From the NCBI RefSeq assembly GCF_036059255.1, contig NZ_CP107947.1, positions 5,084,001 to 5,148,000 on the forward strand: 64,000 nucleotides of DNA, in the 5' to 3' direction. Made by a program: the position numbers and the translations under genes. The stretch is from Micromonospora sp. NBC_00389. GTDB taxonomy: Bacteria; Actinomycetota; Actinomycetes; Mycobacteriales; Micromonosporaceae. The notes under the pieces are model-generated. The model was not told the DNA's origin. It did no database searches and worked only from the letters and a program-made list of their open reading frames with translations. Positions 8,040 through 16,091 of the stretch are shown piece by piece (the first letter of the stretch is position 1; the number at the start of each line of letters is the position of its first letter).

Positions 8040-8501
8040 TCAGGTCTTCCGCGCCGTACGCCGGTTGCCGAACGACTCCATGGTGGTCGCCTTCTTGGCC
8101 GGAGCCCTGGTGGCGGACGTGGTGCGGGCCCGGGTCGGCGCGGCCTTCTTCGTGGGCGCCTTCTTCGCCGCGGCCCTCGCCGTGGGCGCCTTCTTCGCGG
8201 CGGCCCTCGCTGCAGGCGCCTTCTTCGGTGGTGCCTTCTTTGCGGCGGCAGCCTTTGCCGTCGGCCTGCGGCTGGGCGAGGCCGTGGTGGCGGAGACGTC
8301 CTTCTTCCGGGCGACGCGGGGCGTGGTCGGCGTGGGCTTCTCCCCGGGCGTCTTGGCCGCGCTCGCGCCGGTGGCCCGCTTCGTGGCAGCGGCGACCTTC
8401 TTGGCCGCCACCTTCCGGCTCGGTGGCATCTTCGTCGCCCCGGTGGCCTTGGTGGGCCCGGGTGACCTGCGCGCCGGGACGGTTGTCCTGCGTGGGCTCA
8501 T
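8040..8501 (-). CDS. Histone-H1-like Lys/Ala/Pro-rich basic protein
   Basis: The ATG at 8501 is chosen because GAGGAGGAG lies just upstream; the product is 153 aa. About residues 25-140 are built of AAKKAP, PTKKA and RAAAKKAP repeats, with almost no hydrophobic or acidic residues, as in the C-terminal tails of actinobacterial HU proteins and eukaryotic H1. It has no HU body domain, so it is a free-standing tail-like protein likely to bind DNA or RNA non-specifically. The last residues (MESFGNRRTARKT) are non-repetitive. Family members of this kind are poorly studied; a nucleoid role is inference. Confidence 0.7.
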   Translation of the reverse strand: MSPRRTTVPARRSPGPTKATGATKMPPSRKVAAKKVAAATKRATGASAAKTPGEKPTPTTPRVARKKDVSATTASPSRRPTAKAAAAKKAPPKKAPAARAAAKKAPTARAAAKKAPTKKAAPTRARTTSATRAPAKKATTMESFGNRRTARKT

Positions 8502-8668
8502 CCTCGCTCCTCCTCGGGTCTCGCCGGCATCGCCAGCGCTGCCGGACGACGGACGTGGCGGGTCGCCTGGGCCCGATCGGCGAGGTCTTCCCGCGCCTCC
8601 GGCCGCCAAACGCGGGACGGAAGGGCCGCGTCCAGCAGCCCGGACGGGTCAGGGGCGGTCGGAACGCG

Positions 8669-8706
8669 CAGGTGGGGCAGTCCGACGCGTCGGACTGCCC
8701 CACCTG
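8669..8706 (-). terminator. 38-bp perfect palindrome, terminator of the S15 peptidase gene
   Basis: CAGGTGGGGCAGTCCGACG is followed immediately by its exact reverse complement, giving 19-bp arms with no spacer, 17 bp past the stop of the minus-strand peptidase gene. Confidence 0.8.
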
Positions 8707-8723
8707 TTCGGGAGAAACTGGTG

Positions 8724-10604
8724 TCAGAACCCGAGTACGGACCGGCCCCCGACCACCGGCAGCCGCAGCTCACTGTCGTTCGGCGCGACCCGTAGTTCGG
8801 TGCCACCCAGTGGCAGCAGGGTGTACTCCTGATCGCTGGAGAAGACGACCACACCGATGCGGTGGCCCGCCGGGAAGATGTAGTCCTTCGGCTCCAGGGT
8901 CCACCGGTAGTCGTACAGCTTGCCCTGTTTCACCGGCTCGGTGCGGGCGGGGCCCTTGCGGTTCTGCGGGTCCATCCAGCCCCTGGTCACCACGGTCGGC
9001 GCGGCGGTCGAGCCGGCCGGGCCGTAGTCGACCAGGTACGCGGTGAGGTTCGCGTCCGGCTTGTTGTCGATCGCCATCCGTAGCCGCATTTCCGGGCGCC
9101 CGGAGATGCGGACGTTCTGGGTCAGGGTGGGGGAGCGGTAGGCGAGTCGGTTCGGGCTCGCCGTATCGGGATTGGCCACCAGGGTGTCCGGGTGGATGGT
9201 CCGGCCCTCGTCGACGAAGCCCTGCTCGATCCTGGCCTTCGGCGCCTTACCCGAGGTGAGCGTGCCCGGGGCGGTGGCGTCGGTGGTGGCGAACGTCAAC
9301 CCGACCGTACGGGCGGCAGGGTCGGGCCAGTTGGCGTACGTGGTGTAGGCCCGGTCCTCCCGCTGCAGCACGGCGGTCGGTTCGTCCATGATTCCGTTGC
9401 GCACGTTCCACAGCCAGAAGTCGAACCAGCGGTTCTCGGTCTGCTTGTAGGTCCACGTCCGACCGTTGGGCAGGGTCACCGACGCGCTGCTGCCAGGGCC
9501 GCCGTGCCCGCCCTGGTGCAGCCAGATCTTGCGCGGTACGTCGCGCTTGGCCAGTTCGTCCCACCAGCCGGCGAAGTGCTCGGTCTTCACGTTCCAGTCG
9601 TTGAGGCCGTGCACGACGAAGACACTCGCCCGCACGTCTCGGGCGTCGAGGTAGTCGCGATCCTGCCAGAACTTCGAGTAGTCGCCGGTGACCCGGTCCT
9701 GCTCCTCGGTGATGTCGGCGATCTCGTCGGCGCACTGCCCCTCGGCACGAGCCTGCCCGGCGGTGTACTGGGCCAGGATGTCGGTGTCCTCGCCCTGGAA
9801 CGTCCCGGGCGCGACGACCAGACCGTTGGCCCGGTAGTAGTCGTACCAACTGCTGATCGCGGAGACCGGCACGATGGTCTTGAGTCCCTTGACGCCGGTG
9901 GTGGCCACCTGGTTGGGCAGCGTGCCGTTGTAGGAGACGCCGGTCATGCCGACCGCGCCGGTGGTCCAGCCGGCGGTGACCGGGGCGCCGTTCGCGTCGT
10001 ACCCCTTCGCCCGGCCGTTCAGCCAGTCGATGACCGCCTTGGTGCCGAGCGTCTCGGCCTGGTCGCCGCTGGTCGGGCAGCCGTCCGAGTCGCCGGTGCC
10101 GACGCTCTGCCCGAGCACCACCGCGTACCCCCGCGGCACGTAGTAGTCGTCCAGCGAGCCGGGCAGGTTGGCCTTCGCCTGCGCCCGCTGCGCCTCCACG
10201 TCGGCCGCCCGCAGCCCGGAACGGTTCGTCGAGCCGTTCTGCGGCAGGTCGTCGACCAGCACGCTCGGGTACGGCACGTCGCCCCAGGTGCCCTTGCGGT
10301 ACGGGCTGTGCTCGAAGATGACCGGCACCTTGAAGCCCTGCGTGGCGGTCTCCCTGGGGCGGGAGATGTCGATCGCCACCCGGTCGGGGCGGCCATCGTG
10401 GTCGGTGTCCAGCGGCGTCTGGACGAACACCCGCTCCTCGATCGCGTCGGCGAAGGAGAACACCGGTTGGGTCATGCCGTCGCTGACCACGATGCCGGTC
10501 GGCGGGGTCGCCGCAGGCGGGGCGGCCGATGCCGCCGGAGCTGCGGTAATCAGTAGGGCGCCGGACACACCGACGCCGAGTAGTGCCAAGGGGGTTCGAC
10601 GCAC
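8724..10604 (-). CDS. Secreted Xaa-Pro dipeptidyl-peptidase (S15, CocE/NonD-type)
   Basis: The GTG at 10604 is preferred: it has GAAGGG 8 bp upstream and begins a clean Sec signal peptide ending near AASAAP. An ATG at 10679 in frame would add 25 hydrophilic residues and has no ribosome site. The 626-aa product shows the S15 pattern: SRPRE..KVPVIFEHSPYRKG, the nucleophile in GVSYNGT (about Ser224), VVHGLNDWNV with the Asp region, HQGGHGG with the His, and a C-terminal jelly-roll X-Pro domain. It should release Xaa-Pro dipeptides or hydrolyse esters outside the cell. A paralogue lies at 43.2 kb. Confidence 0.92.
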   Translation of the reverse strand: MRRTPLALLGVGVSGALLITAAPAASAAPPAATPPTGIVVSDGMTQPVFSFADAIEERVFVQTPLDTDHDGRPDRVAIDISRPRETATQGFKVPVIFEHSPYRKGTWGDVPYPSVLVDDLPQNGSTNRSGLRAADVEAQRAQAKANLPGSLDDYYVPRGYAVVLGQSVGTGDSDGCPTSGDQAETLGTKAVIDWLNGRAKGYDANGAPVTAGWTTGAVGMTGVSYNGTLPNQVATTGVKGLKTIVPVSAISSWYDYYRANGLVVAPGTFQGEDTDILAQYTAGQARAEGQCADEIADITEEQDRVTGDYSKFWQDRDYLDARDVRASVFVVHGLNDWNVKTEHFAGWWDELAKRDVPRKIWLHQGGHGGPGSSASVTLPNGRTWTYKQTENRWFDFWLWNVRNGIMDEPTAVLQREDRAYTTYANWPDPAARTVGLTFATTDATAPGTLTSGKAPKARIEQGFVDEGRTIHPDTLVANPDTASPNRLAYRSPTLTQNVRISGRPEMRLRMAIDNKPDANLTAYLVDYGPAGSTAAPTVVTRGWMDPQNRKGPARTEPVKQGKLYDYRWTLEPKDYIFPAGHRIGVVVFSSDQEYTLLPLGGTELRVAPNDSELRLPVVGGRSVLGF

Positions 10605-10858
10605 GCGCGTTTCCCTTCGGTCGGACTGGTTGCCAGGGGTCGGCCGGGGGCTCGATCCCGAAGATCCATTCGTGCCCATGCTAAGTCCGGGCTGACCTTC
10701 CCGTCGATCCCTTCGAGTAGGGATGCGCCCTTTGTTCACAATGGATTACCAGGCTCGCGCCCGTCGTAGATCCGGTGCCCGGTACTTCTTTCGCCGGAGG
10801 TGTCGATCCGGCGGGGTCTCGTTCGTCGTGACGGCAGTACGTGACGAGAGGTCCGCCA

Positions 10859-11527
10859 ATGACGTCCTTGACCGCTGCCCCCGACGGGGCGGTGTCGGCC
10901 CGGCGCCGCCGGACCCGGTACCTCCTCGGGTGCGGCACAGTCGCCGGCATCCTCTTCCCGGCCCTGTCGTTCGGGCAGGCCTTCACCCGACCCGGGTTCG
11001 ACCTGCGCCGGCACGCGCTGAGCTCGCTGACCCTCGGTGACCTCGGTTGGCTGCAGTTCATCGCGTTCGTGGGCACCGGCCTGCTGGCCGTCGCGTTCGC
11101 GGTGGGCCTGCGGCGGGCGTTGCGCCCGGGCCGGGCCGCCACGCTGGTGCCGCTGCTGGTCGGTGTGTACGGGGTGGCGATGGTCGGCGGCGGGGTGTTC
11201 GTCCCCGATCCCGCGCTCGGCTGGCCGCCGGGCGCCCCGGCGGGGCTTCCCGAGCACGCCAGTACGGGCAGCATCCTGCACACGGTCTGCGGCGCGGCGG
11301 CGTTCCTGTCGCTGATCGCGGCCGGTCTGCTGCTCGCCCGGAGGTTCGCGGGGCAGGGGCGACAGGGCTGGGCGGTCTACAGCGCCGCCAGCGGTGTCGT
11401 CGCGTTCGTGCTCACCGCCCTGCCGTGGAGCGAGGAGAGCGCGAGCATCCGTTTCGCCGTCGGAGCGGTGATCATCTCGGCTTGGCTCGTGGCCCTCTCC
11501 TGGCGAGCGCGCGAGGAGGTGTCCTGA
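10859..11527 (+). CDS. DUF998-family integral membrane protein
   Basis: The ATG at 10859 follows GAGAGG with 7-bp spacing. The 222-aa product has about six hydrophobic helices and the DUF998 features: PGFDLRRHALSSLTLGDLGWLQ after the first helix, GVFVPDPALGWPPG in the middle and HTVCGAAAF further on. The family is common in actinobacteria and has no established function. It is transcribed divergently from the S15 peptidase gene and is followed 42 bp later by the DUF1801 gene. Confidence 0.85.
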   Translation: MTSLTAAPDGAVSARRRRTRYLLGCGTVAGILFPALSFGQAFTRPGFDLRRHALSSLTLGDLGWLQFIAFVGTGLLAVAFAVGLRRALRPGRAATLVPLLVGVYGVAMVGGGVFVPDPALGWPPGAPAGLPEHASTGSILHTVCGAAAFLSLIAAGLLLARRFAGQGRQGWAVYSAASGVVAFVLTALPWSEESASIRFAVGAVIISAWLVALSWRAREEVS

Positions 11528-11569
11528 CCGCGGCGACGCTTCGCCGTACTCGCGTGGCAGCATCAGCTC

Positions 11570-12010
11570 ATGGCCACATCGAAGCAGCCAGTGACGGTCC
11601 CGACCGAGGTCAGCGTCGACGATTTCCTGGCCGCCATCCCCGACGAACGTCAGCGGGCCGACGCGGGGCGGCTCCGCGCGATCATGGGCGAGGTGACCGG
11701 CGAGCCGGCGGTGATGTGGGGCCCGAGCATCGTGGGCTTCGGCAGGTACCGCTACACCTACGCCAGCGGGCATTCGGGCGAGGCGCCGCTGGCCGGCTTC
11801 TCGCCGCGCAAACAGAATCTTGTCGTCTACCTGGTGGGTGGTTTCGAGGATCGGTACGGCCCGATCCTCGCCCGCCTCGGTCCACACCGCGCCGGAAAGG
11901 GATGCCTCTACCTGAAGCGGCTCGACGACGTCGACGGGAGCGCGCTGCGCGAGCTGATCGACCGCACGGCGCGGGTGCACAAGGGCGTCGACCGGGCCAG
12001 CCAACGCTGA
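11570..12010 (+). CDS. DUF1801 (YdhG-like) protein
   Basis: The 146-aa protein shows the DUF1801 layout: VDDFLAAIPDERQRADAGRLR at residues 15-35, then PAVMWGPSIVGFGRYRYTYASG, and near the end KGCLYLKRLDDVD. The fold is a small cytosolic SCP/YdhG-type domain, of unknown biochemical role. It probably shares a transcript with the DUF998 membrane gene upstream. No ribosome site better than weak purines precedes the ATG. Confidence 0.88.
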   Translation: MATSKQPVTVPTEVSVDDFLAAIPDERQRADAGRLRAIMGEVTGEPAVMWGPSIVGFGRYRYTYASGHSGEAPLAGFSPRKQNLVVYLVGGFEDRYGPILARLGPHRAGKGCLYLKRLDDVDGSALRELIDRTARVHKGVDRASQR

Positions 12011-12056
12011 CGCTCCGTGGCTGCGGCCGGCCCGTTCGGCCCTGACCCACGGGGGG

Positions 12057-12557
12057 TCACTGACCCGTCCAGACCGCCTTCGCGCCGGAGTCGCCGGTGC
12101 GGATCACGTAGTACAGCGCGATGCCCGCGGCCACCAGCGACAGCACCTGCAACGACAGGGTCAGCGCGCGACCGTGCCGGGCGCCTCCGGTGGCGCTCGC
12201 CTCGGCAGTCCGCGGCGGGACGAACCACACCAGTGCCAGCGCCACGACCGCCAGCCCGATGGTGGCGTAGAGCGTGAAGTTGCCAAACTGCTGGTGCGCC
12301 TCGATCGTCGGGACGAACTCGGGGGTGACCCGGTTGGCGGCCCGCATGCGGTCGAAGAATGCGTCACCGGTGAGCTTCGCCAGGAGCGCGGAGACCGGTG
12401 CGGCCAGGGCGAGCAGCCCCAGCACCCAGCGGGTGTGCGGACGGATCGGCGCGACGAGCGCGTAACCGATCGTCAGTAGGGCCAGCAGCGGCACGAACAC
12501 GACCGCGGCGTGCAGCACGAGAGGGTGGGCGGGAATGCCCATGAACTCCTCGAACAT
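12057..12557 (-). CDS. DUF2231-family four-helix membrane protein
   Basis: The 166-aa product has four hydrophobic segments and the family's start: PAHPLVLHAAVVFVPLLALL, whose His residues within the first helix are conserved. A second His in EAHQQFGNFTLYAT lies before helix 3. DUF2231 proteins are thought to be heme- or redox-linked membrane proteins, but this is not settled. It is convergent with the DUF1801 gene and stands alone. Confidence 0.87.
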   Translation of the reverse strand: MFEEFMGIPAHPLVLHAAVVFVPLLALLTIGYALVAPIRPHTRWVLGLLALAAPVSALLAKLTGDAFFDRMRAANRVTPEFVPTIEAHQQFGNFTLYATIGLAVVALALVWFVPPRTAEASATGGARHGRALTLSLQVLSLVAAGIALYYVIRTGDSGAKAVWTGQ

Positions 12558-12760
12558 CGGCGTCTCCTCTGACGGGTGACGAGCGGGCCTCGATCGTCCA
12601 GGTATGGACGCTATCGGTACCGGCCGGGCGTGTCAGCCCCCAAGATTGCCGGCAGCGCCCGTCCGGCCGGCCACCGTGCTGACCGCCGGATGGGGTACCC
12701 GTCGCTCAGCGGTCACAGCCTATGCGGCCGCGCCGGCGGCGGCCGGGCACGACGTCGGAC

Positions 12761-13396
12761 TCAGGTCACCGCTGTACGCACACCGAGGCCGAGCAGGACC
12801 ACACCGGTCAGCCGATCGAGCATGCGTCGCACAGTTGCTGTACGGAGCAGCCGGGCGGCGGCGCCGGAGACGGCGGTCCAGCCGGCGAGCCAGCAGGTGT
12901 GCAGCGCCGCGTGTGCCGTGGCGAGGAGCAACATCGGCACCAGCACCGGTCGGCCCGGTTCGAGGAACTGCGGTGCGAGGGTGAGGTAGATGGCGGCGGC
13001 CTTGGGGTTCAGGACGTTGCCGAGCAGCCCCTGCAGGTATGGATGGTGGACGCGCCACGGCAGCCTCCGGGCACGAACCGTCGGTGGCCGTCCCGCACCC
13101 GCGGGGCGGCGGGACGCGGACCAGAGCAGCCAGAGCCCGAGCCCGACCAGATAACCGGCGCCGACCAGCTTGACGACCCAGAACGCCTGCGACGAGCGAA
13201 GCACCAGCGCGGCCAGGCCGACGGCGGCCAGGGTGGCATGCAGGTAGATCCCGGTGACCGTACCCAGGATCACCCACCACCCCTCCCGCCGCCCGCCGGC
13301 GGCGACCCGCGAGACGACCAGGGTCAGGCTCGCTCCCGGCGTGGTGGTGATCGGCGCGACGGCGAGAAGGAAGCCGAGCACCGCGACTCCGTGCAT
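12761..13396 (-). CDS. LysE/RhtB-family amino-acid exporter
   Basis: The ATG at 13396 lies 2 bp after the phosphodiesterase stop, so the two are coupled; a longer frame upstream overlaps that gene and is rejected. The 211-aa protein has six hydrophobic helices, PITTTPGASLTLVVSR after helix 1 (the family's GP/TPG motif) and QGLLGNVLNPKAAAIYLTLAPQF, the LysE signature in the middle. It should pump out an amino acid or similar metabolite. Confidence 0.9.
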   Translation of the reverse strand: MHGVAVLGFLLAVAPITTTPGASLTLVVSRVAAGGRREGWWVILGTVTGIYLHATLAAVGLAALVLRSSQAFWVVKLVGAGYLVGLGLWLLWSASRRPAGAGRPPTVRARRLPWRVHHPYLQGLLGNVLNPKAAAIYLTLAPQFLEPGRPVLVPMLLLATAHAALHTCWLAGWTAVSGAAARLLRTATVRRMLDRLTGVVLLGLGVRTAVT

Positions 13397-13398
13397 GC

Positions 13399-14145
13399 TC
13401 AGACCACCACCCGGTAGTGGGTGGTGAGCAGCCCGCTGTCGTCGTACACGTGGAATGCGACGCCGGGCGGCTGGGTCTGGGTGGTCAGCCGCCCATCGCC
13501 CTCCCAGGGCATCCGGAGGGTGGAGACCACACCCGGTGCGATCCGCAGCGGGCGGCCGGCGAAGGTGCTCGCGGCGGCGGTGTGGAAGTGCCCGGTCAGC
13601 ACGGCGACGACCTGCGGGTGGGCGGTGACCAGTTCGGCCAGAGGGTCGGCGGGCAGCAGCCGGGTCGGGTCGATGACCGGGTGGTGCAGCACGACCGGCG
13701 GGTGATGGAAGGCGATGAACGTCGGCGTTTCGGCCGGCACCGAGCCCAGTTCGTCGGCGAGCCACGTCGTGGTCTCCTCGTCCAGGTGGCCGTCGTCCTC
13801 GCCGGGCACGGAGGAGTCGGCGAGGAGGAAAACCGCTCCGGCCACGTCGTAGCGGGCGTTGATCGGGCCGGTGCCGCCGCGGTCGTCACCGAGCAGACCC
13901 TTGCGGTACGCGTCGCGCACATCGTGGTTGCCGGGGCAGACCATGACCGGCAGCGGGGATTCGAAGAGCTTCGCGGCAGTCTGGTATTCGGCCACCTCGC
14001 CGTGGTCGGCGATGTCCCCGGTGATCAGGATCGCGTCGACCGGTCGCGGCAGGGTGTGCAGGTAGTCCATCACCCGGGCGGTTCGCTCGGCCGATCGGGG
14101 ATGGCTGTCGAGGTGGGTGTCACTGAGGTGCGCGATCACCAGCAC
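13399..14145 (-). CDS. Calcineurin-like metallophosphoesterase, CpdA-type (cyclic nucleotide phosphodiesterase)
   Basis: The GTG at 14145 is supported by AGGAG seven bases upstream and puts the first metal motif right at the N-terminus. In the 248-aa product all five metallophosphoesterase motifs are present: SDTHLD (D9, H11), GDIAD (D44), GNHD (N73, H74), FHHPP and GHFHT. The arrangement matches 3',5'-cAMP phosphodiesterase CpdA. It is cytosolic, leads an operon with the LysE exporter, and is divergent from the CGNR regulator gene. Confidence 0.9.
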   Translation of the reverse strand: MLVIAHLSDTHLDSHPRSAERTARVMDYLHTLPRPVDAILITGDIADHGEVAEYQTAAKLFESPLPVMVCPGNHDVRDAYRKGLLGDDRGGTGPINARYDVAGAVFLLADSSVPGEDDGHLDEETTTWLADELGSVPAETPTFIAFHHPPVVLHHPVIDPTRLLPADPLAELVTAHPQVVAVLTGHFHTAAASTFAGRPLRIAPGVVSTLRMPWEGDGRLTTQTQPPGVAFHVYDDSGLLTTHYRVVV

Positions 14146-14238
14146 GAAGGCTCTCCTAATGGTTACTACCGTTAAGGGCGTTAGGGAAGCTACTCTGGGC
14201 CACGCCGGCCGCACAAGCCGGATCGGGGAGGAGAGCCC
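14146..14238. promoter_or_regulatory. Divergent promoter region with an imperfect dyad
   Basis: The 93-bp gap separates the phosphodiesterase and CGNR genes. It contains TAATGGTTACTACCGTTAA (14157-14175), a relatively AT-rich stretch with GGT-N4-ACC symmetry. CGNR proteins are putative regulators, so autoregulation through this site is plausible but unproven. Confidence 0.35.
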
Positions 14239-14844
14239 ATGTCACCGCACCTCGCGCTCGCCCTGGCCAGCACGATCCGGCACGACGGCAACGGCGGGGT
14301 CGCCGACGACCTCGGCGATGTCGCGGGCTTGACCGCCTGGCTTCGTGAGCAGGCCGAGCCACTGCGGGAGTACGTCGGCGGGCTCGACGCCCTCGCCAGC
14401 GCGGTCGAAGAGCGGACCCGGCTCGACGTGGTGGCGGTACGGCGCGCCGCACGTACCCTCTTCGCGGTGGCGGTCCGCCCGGGGCCGCCGAGCCGGGCCG
14501 ACTCCTCCTCGCTGCTCTCCCCGCCGGAGGCGGTCGACCGGCTCAACCAGGCCGCCGCGGCGCTGCCGGTCCGGCCGGTGCTGAGCTGGGCGCAGGAGGG
14601 CGCACCGACGCTCACCTGGCACGGCGAGACGGCTGACGCGGGACTGAGGCTCTCCGCAGGGCTGGCACGCGCCGCCATCGAGTTCCTCGCCAGTCCGGCC
14701 CGCGACCTGTTGCGCGCCTGCCCCGCGCCACGCTGCGTCCGCTATTTCGTCAAGGACCACCCGCGCCAGGAGTGGTGCAAGCCCTCCTGCGGCAACCGCG
14801 CCCGCGTCGCGCGGCACTACCAGCGCCACACCGCGGCTCGATAG
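14239..14844 (+). CDS. ABATE/CGNR zinc-finger putative transcription factor
   Basis: In the 201-aa product, residues 1-140 form the ABATE domain, a presumed stress- or ligand-sensing module, and the C-terminus has the CGNR zinc finger: CPAPRCVRYFVKDHPRQEWC followed by SCGNRARVARHYQRH. Four Cys positions and the CGNR tetrad are intact. Such proteins are likely stress-response regulators in actinobacteria. The ATG follows GGAGGAGAGCCC. It is divergent from the phosphodiesterase-exporter operon, which is the obvious candidate target. Confidence 0.9.
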   Translation: MSPHLALALASTIRHDGNGGVADDLGDVAGLTAWLREQAEPLREYVGGLDALASAVEERTRLDVVAVRRAARTLFAVAVRPGPPSRADSSSLLSPPEAVDRLNQAAAALPVRPVLSWAQEGAPTLTWHGETADAGLRLSAGLARAAIEFLASPARDLLRACPAPRCVRYFVKDHPRQEWCKPSCGNRARVARHYQRHTAAR

Positions 14845-14860
14845 CTGACTCCCTCAGCTA
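14842..14860. terminator. Small hairpin built from the two convergent stop codons
   Basis: TAGCTGA-CTCCC-TCAGCTA forms a 7-bp stem. It contains the TAG of the CGNR gene and the TGA of the convergent SEC-C gene, which are only 9 bp apart. It may act as a weak two-way terminator. Confidence 0.4.
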
Positions 14861-15900
14861 CGGGAGCGCGGCAGGCAGTCCTTCTTGTACTTGAGGCCCG
14901 AGCCACACCAGCAGGCGTCGTTGCGCTCCGGCGGCCAGGGGATCCGCGCACTGGGCCGAGCCGACAACTCAGCCGCGTAGCCCGCCCGGATCGCCGCATC
15001 GGCAGGGTCGCCGTTGCGTCGACCAGCGAAGGCGTTCAACCCGGCCACGGTCGCGCTGAACACACCCAGCCCGGTCTGACCGGCACTCGTCTGACGCACC
15101 AGCTCCTTCTCCAGCCGGGCCCGGTGCGCGTCCCAATCCGGGCCGTACACCTCGGTCAGCGCGGCGTGCTCGGCGAGCAGACGATCGAACTCGGCCCGCG
15201 GCCAGAAGAGCAGATCAGACTCGGCGCCCCTGCGCTCTCCGGCCCGGCGGACGAGCTGATTCTCCAGCCGGTCCGCCAGATCGTCCTGCCGGTCGTGCGG
15301 CAGGTTGAGGTCCCGGCGTACCCGGTGCCGCTGTTGCAGCAGGAAGAAGAGAACACCCGGTGCTTCCGGCGGGCCGAGATCCACCACGGGGTCGGTTGCG
15401 GTGATGGCCTGCGCGGCCGCCCCGGCGGCGGCACGCTCGCCGAGCAGGGTGCCGACCGCCTCGCTCAGCCACGTCTCGGCGGTCGCCGAACGACCACCGG
15501 CGTCCAGCGCCGCGCTCAGGTAGGCGGGGGCGTCGGGCTGCACGAGCAGGAGCGGGCGCAGCGCGGTCAGCTCCGCCATCGCCTCGTCGTCCCGACCACC
15601 GGTCCGGAACAGGACCCGGGCCCGCAGCGCGTGGGCCAACCCGGCCCGGGGGTCGTCGCCCGACGGGTACGCCGCCAGGGCCTGGTCCGCGTACCGCAGG
15701 GCGGCATCCGGTCTGGCCCGGATCTCGGCGATCTCGGCGGCCAGGGTCAGCGCGTCCCCGGCGTCGTCCGGATCCTCCAGCCGGCCCTGCTCCGCCGCCT
15801 CGGCGACATCGGCGGCGACACCGAGCGGGTCGGCCGCCCCCAGCGCAGAGCGGCGGAGTTCGGCCAGGTCACCCTTGGTGATTACGTCTCTCGTCGGCAC
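14854..15900 (-). CDS. SEC-C motif protein with TPR-like repeats
   Basis: A GTG at 15900 gives 348 aa; the frame is open further upstream but without a better start or ribosome site. The body is helical and Ala/Leu-rich with TPR-like units such as PDAALRYADQALAAYP. The end, NDACWCGSGLKYKKDCL, is a SEC-C zinc motif like that at the C-terminus of SecA, although the last Cys-Cys pair is reduced to a single Cys. Such proteins are thought to be zinc-dependent chaperones or adaptors; no partner is encoded beside it. Confidence 0.8.
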   Translation of the reverse strand: MPTRDVITKGDLAELRRSALGAADPLGVAADVAEAAEQGRLEDPDDAGDALTLAAEIAEIRARPDAALRYADQALAAYPSGDDPRAGLAHALRARVLFRTGGRDDEAMAELTALRPLLLVQPDAPAYLSAALDAGGRSATAETWLSEAVGTLLGERAAAGAAAQAITATDPVVDLGPPEAPGVLFFLLQQRHRVRRDLNLPHDRQDDLADRLENQLVRRAGERRGAESDLLFWPRAEFDRLLAEHAALTEVYGPDWDAHRARLEKELVRQTSAGQTGLGVFSATVAGLNAFAGRRNGDPADAAIRAGYAAELSARPSARIPWPPERNDACWCGSGLKYKKDCLPRSRS

Positions 15901-16091
15901 GATCTCACCGTACGTCGGAGGGCTTCCGGCATGCCGGCAGATCACCTGTAACGCTGCTCGCACACTGCCACGGCACCCGCCGCCGGTCGTCGAGTGGTCG
16001 CAGAACCAACCAACTGCAGCCATCTCCCGTCAACCCGCCGTCGGTAGCGTCCGGTCGCCAGTTTCCCGACCAGACGTACAGAGGGTGAGCT

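Noticed and set aside
8498..8706. Minus-strand frame ending in an ATGA overlap with the histone-like gene
   Set aside because: It looks mildly protein-like (LLDAALPSRVWRPEAR) and is coupled, but has no start codon downstream of the terminator palindrome, so I do not call it.
9192..10556. 454-aa frame opposite the first S15 peptidase gene
   Set aside because: No domain, no ribosome site; the minus strand has a full catalytic triad.
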